Below are positions 25,265 to 32,839 of a stretch of 64,000 nucleotides of DNA, piece by piece (position 1 is the first letter of the stretch; each line of letters opens with the position of its first letter). A program made the position numbers and the translations under genes. Source of the stretch: Chryseobacterium daecheongense (lineage in GTDB: Bacteria; Bacteroidota; Bacteroidia; Flavobacteriales; Weeksellaceae); the NCBI GenBank assembly GCA_027920525.1, contig CP115858.1, positions 4,526,001-4,590,000 of the forward strand, written 5' to 3'. A model generated the notes under the pieces. That model did not search any database and was not told the DNA's origin. It saw nothing but the letters and a program-made list of their open reading frames with translations.

Positions 25265-25597
25265 ATGGAATTTGATAAGATGAGGGATCAACTCAATGTT
25301 TTATTTGAAAGGTTAGACTTTAAAACAGTTTCAACTTTAGATAACAAAGATTTTAGAACATTAGCGCATAATTTCTTCATAGGGATAAACCAACTTAGAG
25401 ATGAAGGCTTAATTTTAAATGATGATTTTAGAAAATTTGTCAATGATAAGCATATTGAATATGATCATGATGATTACGGAAATGATTTAATATATGAGGA
25501 AAGGATGCAGGATATCCTTTCCGCATTAACAGAATTCTGCTCACCTCCATGGTTCTGGAATACCCCATTAGAAGAGTATCTGACTCAAAAATGGTAA
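25265..25597 (+). CDS. Orphan immunity-like protein, 110 aa
   Basis: Soluble, acidic, mostly helical (MRDQLNVLFERLDFKTVSTL ... YEERMQDILSALTEFCSPPW), ending PLEEYLTQKW. No family recognised. Its ATG follows directly on the left arm of the duplicated terminator (CCGAGAAG then ATG), so the purine-rich arm could serve as ribosome-binding site. No toxin-tip remnant precedes it. It is the last gene of the cassette array and is closed by a strong terminator. Called immunity-like from position only. Confidence 0.5.
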   Translation: MEFDKMRDQLNVLFERLDFKTVSTLDNKDFRTLAHNFFIGINQLRDEGLILNDDFRKFVNDKHIEYDHDDYGNDLIYEERMQDILSALTEFCSPPWFWNTPLEEYLTQKW

Positions 25598-25620
25598 ATT
25601 TTTAATTTCGAATAAACAAA

Positions 25621-25648
25621 AAAAACCGGCTCTACAGCCGGTTTTTTT
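25621..25648 (+). terminator. Terminator at the end of the toxin island
   Basis: AAAAACCGGCT / AGCCGGTTTTT with a tight loop and T-run. Reads as a terminator on both strands and separates the island from the convergent antiporter gene. Confidence 0.9.
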
Positions 25649-25682
25649 AAGGTACGAACCATAAAGTTGCTAACCGCACCTG

Positions 25683-27962
25683 TTATGGATTGGATATAAT
25701 AAGAGCAGAAGGGATATCGGATAGCCAGATACTTTTGGTATCGATTAATCCTTTCCAGCTTTTACTGCTGATGAGCATAAGATCCTGGGAGCTTAAAAAC
25801 TCCTTTTCGATCTTTTTCTCGTTATATAGGGTGATGTGATTAGGAGCAACCTGTTCAATGCTTCTGATGAGTTCTTTCACCTCGATATTATTCCGGATCT
25901 GTCCTGCGACATCCAGAATGATGATCTGTGAATTATTATTGTTGATAAGCCTCTTGGCGTATTCCAGCAAGTAGAAATCGCTGAGGTTGAAGATCGGGAC
26001 AAATACTTTATCAGCACTTTTGAAATCTTTTTCTACCAGAACGCCTACCGGGATATTGGTTTTATCAAGGATTTGTAAAGTGAAATCGTCAAAAGGGGAG
26101 TTGTTGAAAATATATCCTTTTCCTTTTACGGTATTCAGGAGTTTTTCCGGGTTGATGATCTTCGTGGTGAAACCCAGCAGCCTGCCTAGTAGACTTCCTT
26201 CATACATCGATTTTCCAAGCATGATTAAAAGGAGGTCGTAGTTTCCTTTGTTTGAAATGCTGGTGAGATCGTTTTCAATATCCGTAGAGGCCTTGAAAAG
26301 GGTCGTGACTTCAAGTTTCAGGTCGTGGGAGGTTTCGATTACATTTTTAAACTGCTCATTCTCGTATTCATTGATGTCATAGGCATGCATTTCCTCGACG
26401 GGAGCAATATTCATGGCAGTAATGCTTTTATTGCCATTCATTTTATTGGTGAAATCATGGGCGAGTTTTAATAACGTGCTTCCCGATTCAGGATTGTCAA
26501 AGGAAAGCAAAACACGGTATTTCGAATCATGATACCCATTTGGGATATTTTCATCCTTTTTAGATTTAAAAAGATAATTGAAAAAATCCAGTGCCGGTCC
26601 GGTCATAAAGGTGGTGAACAAAGCCATGATCACCAGCATGGCGAAAATTTCGGGACCCAGAACACCGAGGTCATATCCGATATTCAGAACGATAAGTTCC
26701 ATTAATCCCCGGGTATTCATCAAAGCGCCGATCGTTAAGCTGTCTTTCCAGTTGATCCCGAGGAATCGTGCAGCTAAAGCACTTCCTGCAAATTTTCCTG
26801 CCACAGCAATCAGAATAATAAATCCGGCGGTCATCCAAAGGTGTCCGTCATTGAGCAGTCCGATCTGTGTCCGAAGTCCTGTAAATACAAAGAATAGAGG
26901 AAGTAAAAGAACCAGGGCCACATCTTCGATCTTATCGATGAACATCGTACGGAATTTGGCATTCTCAGGCATTATAGCTCCTGCCATAAAGGCTCCGAAC
27001 AAAGCATGAATTCCGATCACTTCCGTTACATATGCAGAAAGAATAAGCGTTAAAAAGAAGATGGCGACCATCGGTTTGTTGATGGTGTTTTTACCCGCTT
27101 GCAGATCACCGATCCTTTTGAGGAACGGTCTTACGATCTTGATCATAAAAAAGACATAACCTATGGCCATTAAGATCACGTAGATCGAACTGGCAAAAGA
27201 TCCGGCTTTTACAATAGCGATCACAGCTGCAAGGATACACCATGCGGTAATATCATCTGCTGCGGCACAGGTAATAACGATGGTTCCCAGTTTGGTTTTC
27301 TGCAGATTTCTCTCCTGGACGATCCTTGCCAGTACCGGAAAGGCGGTAATGCTCATTGAAATAGCAATAAATAAGGCAAAAGAAGTAAACTGGATACCAT
27401 CCGGTGCAAATTCCTGATAGATGAAATAGGAGAGTCCGATACCCAGTGCAAAAGGAATAATGATACTGGCGTGGCTGATGACCACAGCATCATGCGCCTT
27501 TTTTCTTAAGACACTAAGGTCAAGCTCCATACCAACGATATACATGAACAGGATCAGCCCGATCTGGCTTAAAAACTGTAAATTCCCAAGGGATTCTTTT
27601 GGAAAAAGAAAGGATGAAAACTCCGGAAAGTACATTCCCAGTAATGAAGGTCCCAGAACAATACCGGCAATCATTTCTCCGATCACCGTCGGCTGCTTTA
27701 TTTTCATGCAAATCCATCCGAATAACCGGGCGACCAGGATGATGGTAACGATTTGTGCCAGCAGTAAAGCCAATGGATGATGAAGGTTGGCTCTAAATGA
27801 TTCTATAAAGTTATCCCAGGTAGATCCTGAACTTGTTTTTACAACAAGATTTTCTTTTACCTCCAATGTTTGTCCTTCAATAATGAAGAAGTACATCAGG
27901 CAAGAGAAAACAGCGATCGTAACTGCATAAAAAATAATATTTCTGTATTTCCCCAAATTCAT
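25683..27962 (-). CDS. Cation:proton antiporter (CPA2) with C-terminal cytosolic domain
   Basis: 759 aa. One N-terminal helix and a periplasmic loop (about 30-60) precede a 12- to 13-helix exchanger domain (about 60-460). This includes KQPTVIGEMIAGIVLGPSLLG and the ion-binding Asp pair in CAAADDITAW. The last about 290 residues are soluble and resemble a tandem universal-stress-like domain (YRVLLSFDNPESGSTLLKLA). It exchanges Na+ or K+ for H+ at the inner membrane. It is a single gene; neighbours give no substrate clue. Confidence 0.88.
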   Translation of the reverse strand: MNLGKYRNIIFYAVTIAVFSCLMYFFIIEGQTLEVKENLVVKTSSGSTWDNFIESFRANLHHPLALLLAQIVTIILVARLFGWICMKIKQPTVIGEMIAGIVLGPSLLGMYFPEFSSFLFPKESLGNLQFLSQIGLILFMYIVGMELDLSVLRKKAHDAVVISHASIIIPFALGIGLSYFIYQEFAPDGIQFTSFALFIAISMSITAFPVLARIVQERNLQKTKLGTIVITCAAADDITAWCILAAVIAIVKAGSFASSIYVILMAIGYVFFMIKIVRPFLKRIGDLQAGKNTINKPMVAIFFLTLILSAYVTEVIGIHALFGAFMAGAIMPENAKFRTMFIDKIEDVALVLLLPLFFVFTGLRTQIGLLNDGHLWMTAGFIILIAVAGKFAGSALAARFLGINWKDSLTIGALMNTRGLMELIVLNIGYDLGVLGPEIFAMLVIMALFTTFMTGPALDFFNYLFKSKKDENIPNGYHDSKYRVLLSFDNPESGSTLLKLAHDFTNKMNGNKSITAMNIAPVEEMHAYDINEYENEQFKNVIETSHDLKLEVTTLFKASTDIENDLTSISNKGNYDLLLIMLGKSMYEGSLLGRLLGFTTKIINPEKLLNTVKGKGYIFNNSPFDDFTLQILDKTNIPVGVLVEKDFKSADKVFVPIFNLSDFYLLEYAKRLINNNNSQIIILDVAGQIRNNIEVKELIRSIEQVAPNHITLYNEKKIEKEFLSSQDLMLISSKSWKGLIDTKSIWLSDIPSALIISNP

Positions 27963-28060
27963 AATCCGTTATTTTAGTGTAAATTTCTAAAGAATATATG
28001 GATGACAGATATTATTTTTTGTAAAATGTAATAAATGCCATAAATAATGTAATGAAAAAT

Positions 28061-28450
28061 CTATTTTAAAGAATATCCAAGCCCAATTCCTACTTTCCAG
28101 CTGCCATTTTGTGTTGAAGTCTTGGTATTATAGTACACCGGAACCTGAAGGGCTATCTTTTTGTAAACAAAAGTAAGGCCTGCCCCCAGATTAGGCGTAA
28201 CTGCATTGTTTTTCGTCCCTTCTGACCGGTCTTCTTTGATCCGTAGGGAAGGAAGCATTCCTACAATAAATTTTGTATGGTGCCAGGTGATGTTGATATT
28301 AGGTCCCGTAAAATTGATGAAAGCCCCATGATCCACATATCCGGCTGCTGCCACTCCGTCAAAAAATGCTGCTTTCACGTGAGAAGTAGCTTCCTGGGAA
28401 AAACAACATCCGGATATGAGAATTCCACATGCATAAAAAAATCTTTTCAT
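28061..28450 (-). CDS. Small secreted protein, probable outer-membrane strand protein
   Basis: 129 aa from the ATG at 28450; an in-frame TTG at 28456 is less likely. The signal peptide ends CCFSQ before EATS. The mature part has alternating strands (FINFTGPNINITWHHTKFIV, LGAGLTFVYKKIALQVPVYYN, GIGLGYSLK), suggesting a small beta structure in the outer membrane or periplasm. No named family was recognised. It is in the same direction as the antiporter and the response regulator but about 100 bases from either. Confidence 0.65.
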   Translation of the reverse strand: MKRFFYACGILISGCCFSQEATSHVKAAFFDGVAAAGYVDHGAFINFTGPNINITWHHTKFIVGMLPSLRIKEDRSEGTKNNAVTPNLGAGLTFVYKKIALQVPVYYNTKTSTQNGSWKVGIGLGYSLK

Positions 28451-28557
28451 GATCAATCATTTAATCAGGGGCAAAAGTACACGGACTGATCATTGTAAAA
28501 AGGAGCCTGTAATGAAAGACCTGAATTCTGCAGCGAAAACCGGATCATTTGAAGGAT

Positions 28558-29268
28558 CTATTTTCCGAACATTTCCATCAGAGCGCTTTTATAGGTATCT
28601 CCGATCTGAAGTTTCAGGAAATTGTCATCTTCCGCAGGAATTGTGGTAATGATCTCGTTGGTTGAAAATACTTTGATGGAAGACAACGCGATGATCTCTT
28701 TTTTATTGACCTGGGCGAAATCTTTAGCAGGAAGCATGTCAAGAAGATTCTTAAAATTGAGGTTTTTAAGGACGATATTGGTTCCGTCGTTGAGAATAAT
28801 ATCTTTATCCCGGCTGTCGATCTCCGAGGTTTTAATGTAAGCAATCTGCTCTGTGAAAATAATGGTTTTCCCGATATTCGTATTCCATTCGATAAAGTCT
28901 TTCTTCTGCGGGCTGTTGACCAGTTCCTTCGCCTTTTCAAAAGCCTGAATGAGCCTTTCTTTTTTAATAGGTTTACGCACATAATCCACCACATTAAGAT
29001 CGAACGCTTCGGCGGCATATTCTTTATAGGCTGTCGTGAAAATGATCTTTTTAGAATCTGAAATCAATTCTGCTACCTGAAGTCCCGTCATTCCCGGCAT
29101 TTCAATGTCCAGGATGCATACGTTGCAGTCGATGGAATGGATTTCGCTGAGGAAAATTTTAGGATCGTTAAAAGCCTTTACCACCTCTACATGATCAATC
29201 TGTTCACATAGAAGCTTTAAATAGCTTATCGCCAGCAATTCATCATCAAGAATAACGCACTTTATCAT
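28558..29268 (-). CDS. LytTR-family response regulator
   Basis: 236 aa. The receiver domain (1-115) has acidic D8-D9, the phospho-acceptor Asp at about 54 in CILDIEMPG, Thr in FTTAYKEY and Lys at about 99 (VRKPIKKE). A LytTR DNA-binding domain follows (YIKTSEIDSRDKDIILNDG ... FAQVNKKEIIALSSI). It acts with the histidine kinase whose gene overlaps it by 23 bases. Targets are unknown; no obvious LytTR direct repeats were found nearby. Confidence 0.9.
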   Translation of the reverse strand: MIKCVILDDELLAISYLKLLCEQIDHVEVVKAFNDPKIFLSEIHSIDCNVCILDIEMPGMTGLQVAELISDSKKIIFTTAYKEYAAEAFDLNVVDYVRKPIKKERLIQAFEKAKELVNSPQKKDFIEWNTNIGKTIIFTEQIAYIKTSEIDSRDKDIILNDGTNIVLKNLNFKNLLDMLPAKDFAQVNKKEIIALSSIKVFSTNEIITTIPAEDDNFLKLQIGDTYKSALMEMFGK

Positions 29269-30016
29269 AGAACTCTCCTAAATTAATTTGTAATTCTGCT
29301 GTGAAGATCCCGTTTTTAGAACTTTTTTGAAGCTGATAATGCGTGTTATAGATCATCTTCAGTCTTTGATCCAGGGACTGGCTTCCGAATCCGCTTTTTT
29401 CTTTTTCCAGAACGTTTTTCAGGGAAGCCTTGTTGATCACCTTCATGGTATAGATTCCGTTTTCCAGCTCGAGATAAATGGATATAAAAGAATCCTGCGC
29501 CAGAAAATCGGTATGTTTAAAAGCATTTTCTATCAGGTCTACAGAAATCAGCGGGGCAAATACTTTCTCTTCAAAGATACGGTCGGATTTATCGATTTTG
29601 GATTTGATCCTGAAATCAAAAAGAGGGTTGATCTTGATCTTATTGATTTCAATAAGGCTTAAAGCAAAAGTGAGTTCTTCCTTCGGGCTCACGAATTTGT
29701 TATTGCTCTCGTATAAGATATAATCCAGAACGTTCGCCAGCTTATCCAAGGACATATACGTCTGATAAGCGTGAGACTGAACGGAATTAAGAATATTTTT
29801 AAACAGATGCGGATTCAGCTTGGTACCAATGTGTTCCAGCTGAACTTCATTCAGCCGCTGCTCAATCAGCTTATTCGTTTCCGACAGCTTGGTATTTCGT
29901 TGTTTGAATTTTTTATTCTGGCCAAACAGGTAGATGCTTACCGTAAGAAAAAAGAAAATAGCAAAGACTCCAATGAATATCAGATAATCATGAATCATGT
30001 AATAATTGCCATCCAT
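29246..30016 (-). CDS. LytS-type sensor histidine kinase
   Basis: 256 aa. A single N-terminal membrane helix (about 10-32) and a short coiled linker precede the His_kinase domain with LNPHLFKNILNSV (phospho-acceptor His about 70), and an ATPase region with N-box LIENAFKH and G-box GFGSQSLDQRL. There is no separate sensory domain, so the signal is probably sensed by the membrane segment or a partner. It overlaps the response regulator by 23 bases, so translation is coupled. Confidence 0.9.
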   Translation of the reverse strand: MDGNYYMIHDYLIFIGVFAIFFFLTVSIYLFGQNKKFKQRNTKLSETNKLIEQRLNEVQLEHIGTKLNPHLFKNILNSVQSHAYQTYMSLDKLANVLDYILYESNNKFVSPKEELTFALSLIEINKIKINPLFDFRIKSKIDKSDRIFEEKVFAPLISVDLIENAFKHTDFLAQDSFISIYLELENGIYTMKVINKASLKNVLEKEKSGFGSQSLDQRLKMIYNTHYQLQKSSKNGIFTAELQINLGEFYDKVRYS

Positions 30017-30042
30017 GGTTGTTTTCTTTAAATAATACCTGC

Positions 30043-30414
30043 TTATTTCAGTTTTTTAAGGCTGTTAAGCGTTACCGTTTCCTCACATTTTTCATATCCG
30101 ATCTCGTAGGTCGGATGGGTTTCCGGATAGATCAGTATATATTCCGGACATGGTTTTTTCTGAGCATGGCTGCGGTCGAAATCTACTTTTCCTTTGGTGA
30201 TAATACTGTCTTTCAGAAATTTTTCATCAATCTTTAAGGTTTTCATTTCATTACTGAATGTCTCTGAATACTTAAAATCCTTGGAAAGCGTTTCAGCAAT
30301 AACACGGCTGTTGGGCAAATACCCCGAGCAGCTTGCCCCTTTTTTGTTTAATATAAAAAATACGATAATAAGCCCCGGAATAAGGCCGATTAAATAAAAC
30401 TTAAGTTTTTTCAT
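30043..30414 (-). CDS. Membrane-anchored protein, 123 aa, unknown function
   Basis: N-terminal hydrophobic helix (KFYLIGLIPGLIIVFFIL), then about 100 residues probably in the periplasm with three cysteines (ASCSG, KKPCPE, YEKCEE) that could form a disulfide. Its ATG shares a base with the alanine dehydrogenase stop (TAATG), so the two are translationally coupled. It is 26 bases upstream of the histidine kinase and may therefore be co-transcribed with it. No family recognised. Confidence 0.7.
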   Translation of the reverse strand: MKKLKFYLIGLIPGLIIVFFILNKKGASCSGYLPNSRVIAETLSKDFKYSETFSNEMKTLKIDEKFLKDSIITKGKVDFDRSHAQKKPCPEYILIYPETHPTYEIGYEKCEETVTLNSLKKLK

Positions 30415-31607
30415 TAGAAAATTAAAAGATTGATATCATGATAAGTAAGCCCGAAACGGTCGCAGATGATCTTTTTCGTATGCCTTCCTTTATACATATA
30501 AAGACTTTGCTTCATTTCATTTTTGCGGATCAGCATATTTTCAAAGCCACCTTCCTCATCATAATTTAAAATGTAGGATAAAAAGAAATTAGAAATAGCC
30601 TTTGTTGTCGTTCTCGGCATTTTTGACGTAAGATTCGGAAGACCGCAATGGATCACTCCGTGTTTGATAATATAAGGCTCATCCATGGTAGTAAGTTCCG
30701 AAGTTTCGATCACTTTTCCATTGTCGATGGTGATATCTATGATTACACTTCCTTTTTTCATTTTCATTACCATATCTTCCGTAACGATCGGCTGCATATT
30801 CAATCTCGGAAGGGCTCCGATCACAACATCTGCACGTCTTAAAGCTTTACCCAGCTCTTTAGGATCGATAATAGAAGTAGGAACACGGCTGTCTACGATG
30901 GTATGAAGTCGGCGTAGTTTCGATAGGGAATTATCAAAAACCCTTACGCTGGCTCCTAAACCGATAGCTGCTTTGGTGGCAAATTCGCCCACGATTCCTG
31001 CTCCAAGGATCAGGACTTCCGAAGGTCGCACACCTGTAATTCCACCCAGCATAAGGCCATTGGATAAAGCCAGCAATTCCGATGCATATAGGATGGAAAC
31101 GGTTCCGGCAATTTCACCTACCAGTCTTACCAGGGCAAGCTGCTTGTATTCGTCGATAATAAATTCGAAAGCGATTGCATTGATCTTTTTCTCAGCAAGC
31201 TTCAGGAAATATTCTTTCTCTCTTAAATTGATCTGAAGGGCAGAAACCAGATACGTATTAGGCTTCATATAATCAATTTCTTCCTCAGTAGGAGGGTTGA
31301 TCTTTAAAATCAAATCCTGTCCGAAAGCTTCTTTGGGATCTGTAGTGATCTTCGCTCCTGATTCGGAGTACTGTAAATCTGTAAAAAAAGATCCTATTCC
31401 GGCTCCCGATTCGATAATGATTTCGTGGCCGTGATCTACCAATACCTGCACTGCATCAGGAGTGATACAGGTTCTTCTTTCGTGAAGACACGTTTCTTTG
31501 GGAACACCAATACTAAATTGTTTACCCTTCTTTATAACTTCCAGTTTTTCCTCTTTCGGCATCAATTCTTCTTCAGTAAAAGGAGTGAAAATATTTGTAG
31601 TACTCAT
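30414..31607 (-). CDS. ald: Alanine dehydrogenase
   Basis: 397 aa. NAD-dependent interconversion of L-alanine and pyruvate plus ammonia. The N-terminal AlaDH/PNT domain shows GVPKETCLHERRTCITP and the conserved HEIIIESGAG. The NAD fold shows VLILGAGIVGEFA, and the C-terminal lobe DITIDNGKVIETS ... HGVIHCGLPNLTSKMPRTTT. The N-terminus is about 30 residues longer than classical Ald, as is common in this phylum. It has its own promoter (-7 at 31663) and is coupled to the membrane-protein gene downstream. Confidence 0.9.
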   Translation of the reverse strand: MSTTNIFTPFTEEELMPKEEKLEVIKKGKQFSIGVPKETCLHERRTCITPDAVQVLVDHGHEIIIESGAGIGSFFTDLQYSESGAKITTDPKEAFGQDLILKINPPTEEEIDYMKPNTYLVSALQINLREKEYFLKLAEKKINAIAFEFIIDEYKQLALVRLVGEIAGTVSILYASELLALSNGLMLGGITGVRPSEVLILGAGIVGEFATKAAIGLGASVRVFDNSLSKLRRLHTIVDSRVPTSIIDPKELGKALRRADVVIGALPRLNMQPIVTEDMVMKMKKGSVIIDITIDNGKVIETSELTTMDEPYIIKHGVIHCGLPNLTSKMPRTTTKAISNFFLSYILNYDEEGGFENMLIRKNEMKQSLYMYKGRHTKKIICDRFGLTYHDINLLIF

Positions 31608-31662
31608 TCTTTACATTAATTATGTCTTACAGATAAATGTTTTTATAATCAAATTTAATAAG

Positions 31663-31670
31663 CAAAGATA
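31663..31670 (-). promoter_or_regulatory. -7 element of ald
   Basis: Minus-strand TATCTTTG (perfect TAnnTTTG), giving a leader of about 50 bases. It lies just after the tsaE stop codon, so ald need not depend on the tsaE transcript. Confidence 0.6.
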
Positions 31671-31678
31671 CATAATAT

Positions 31679-32086
31679 TTACTCGAAAGTGATTTCTCTG
31701 CTTTCACCGGTATTTAAAATGCTCATTGAGTGATATTCCAGGCCGTACAGCTCTTCTTCATATACTTCCGGCCATTCGATAATGCATAGATAAGCATTGT
31801 CCAGATATTCCTCAATACCGATATCATACACTTCGTCAATATTTTTCAGACGGTAAAGATCAAAGTGAAAAATTTTTCCTTTCGGACTGCTGTACTCATT
31901 CACAATAGAATAGGTCGGGGAGCTTACTTCATCCTCACTTCCCAGGTTTTTAAGCAAAAACTGTGTAAATGTTGTTTTTCCGGCTCCCAGGTTTCCTTTT
32001 AGCAAAAGAATAGGATGCTGCAATTGAGGAATGATCTTTTCCACTACAGCCTGCCAGTCTTCGATTTTATTGATTTTCAATTCCAT
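31679..32086 (-). CDS. tsaE: tRNA threonylcarbamoyladenosine biosynthesis ATPase TsaE
   Basis: 135 aa. The Walker A motif GNLGAGKT (31-38) is followed by TTFTQFLL, and the later FHFDLYRL carries the family motif HxDxYR. TsaE hydrolyses ATP in the TsaBDE complex that makes t6A37 in ANN-decoding tRNAs. Length and motifs are standard. It begins immediately after the stop of the upstream membrane protein (TAA then ATG), so the two form an operon. Confidence 0.93.
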   Translation of the reverse strand: MELKINKIEDWQAVVEKIIPQLQHPILLLKGNLGAGKTTFTQFLLKNLGSEDEVSSPTYSIVNEYSSPKGKIFHFDLYRLKNIDEVYDIGIEEYLDNAYLCIIEWPEVYEEELYGLEYHSMSILNTGESREITFE

Positions 32087-32656
32087 TTATGATGTATAGT
32101 TTAATATATTGTTTCGGGCTTCCTTGGTCATTAAACCCTGTTCTATGTAAAAGTTAAGCTGATTGGATATTTGTAAAAGTTCTCCTGGTTGTTTTATCTG
32201 AAACAGAACTTTCCTTTCCTCATTATCCAAAAGTCTGATTTTTAAATAATTATTGCAGCCTTGGGAAAAAGCACCGTCAGCACCGTTCCTGATAATGAAC
32301 CTTCCCTTGTGATCATTTTGTACTATTTCCACATACTTTAGATTTTGCGTCAAAAAAACCTCATTGCCGACGGTAATTTTTTCTTTTTCAAAAATAAGTT
32401 TTCCTTCCATTCGACCTTTTAGCTGTTCCGGAAACCAGACATTAATAAAACCTCCGATGAAGGCAATAAACATAGGTATTCCTATGATCCATGCGAACCA
32501 GCCCGGAATTTCCTTTTCCGGAACTTTGAGTATATAAAGCACAAAAGCAACAGTCAGGAAAGGGATACCTATTAAAATATAAATTAATCTTTCCCTTGTC
32601 CATATAAAACCGTTGGCAGGTTTGTAGATATTAAAAGCTTTATAATCTTCAGCCAT
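32087..32656 (-). CDS. Two-helix membrane protein with cytoplasmic PH-like region
   Basis: 189 aa from the ATG at 32656; an in-frame TTG at 32686 is less likely. Residues about 20-45 and 55-80 are two membrane helices (LIYILIGIPFLTVAFVLYIL, WIIGIPMFIAFIGGFINVWF). The rest (EGKLIFEKEKITVGNEVFL ... YLKIRLLDNEERKVLFQI) has the strand pattern of a bacterial PH-like domain. No name can be given. It abuts tsaE and is divergent from dnaG. Confidence 0.65.
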   Translation of the reverse strand: MAEDYKAFNIYKPANGFIWTRERLIYILIGIPFLTVAFVLYILKVPEKEIPGWFAWIIGIPMFIAFIGGFINVWFPEQLKGRMEGKLIFEKEKITVGNEVFLTQNLKYVEIVQNDHKGRFIIRNGADGAFSQGCNNYLKIRLLDNEERKVLFQIKQPGELLQISNQLNFYIEQGLMTKEARNNILNYTS

Positions 32657-32804
32657 ACATGAAACTTTTATTGAGAATGCGTTCAACCAGGCATCCTGTC
32701 ATTCATCCGGGTGTCATTTTTCATTTGTCAAATTTAGCCTAATTATTTTATTTAGATCGAACACGAATTTTATCAATTTTAAGAATTTCACGAAGGGGGA
32801 TTTT

Positions 32805-32835
32805 TTTGTTTTACAATAGAAATATTATACTTTTA
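32805..32835 (+). promoter_or_regulatory. Promoter of dnaG
   Basis: TTTG (32805-32808), 19-base spacer, TACTTTTA (one mismatch to TAnnTTTG). It ends five bases before the ATG, so the mRNA would be nearly leaderless. Confidence 0.5.
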
Positions 32836-32839
32836 CACC

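Noticed and set aside
26578..27009. A 143-codon frame antisense to the CPA2 antiporter
   Set aside because: Composition is the mirror of membrane-helix codons; no start context or family match.
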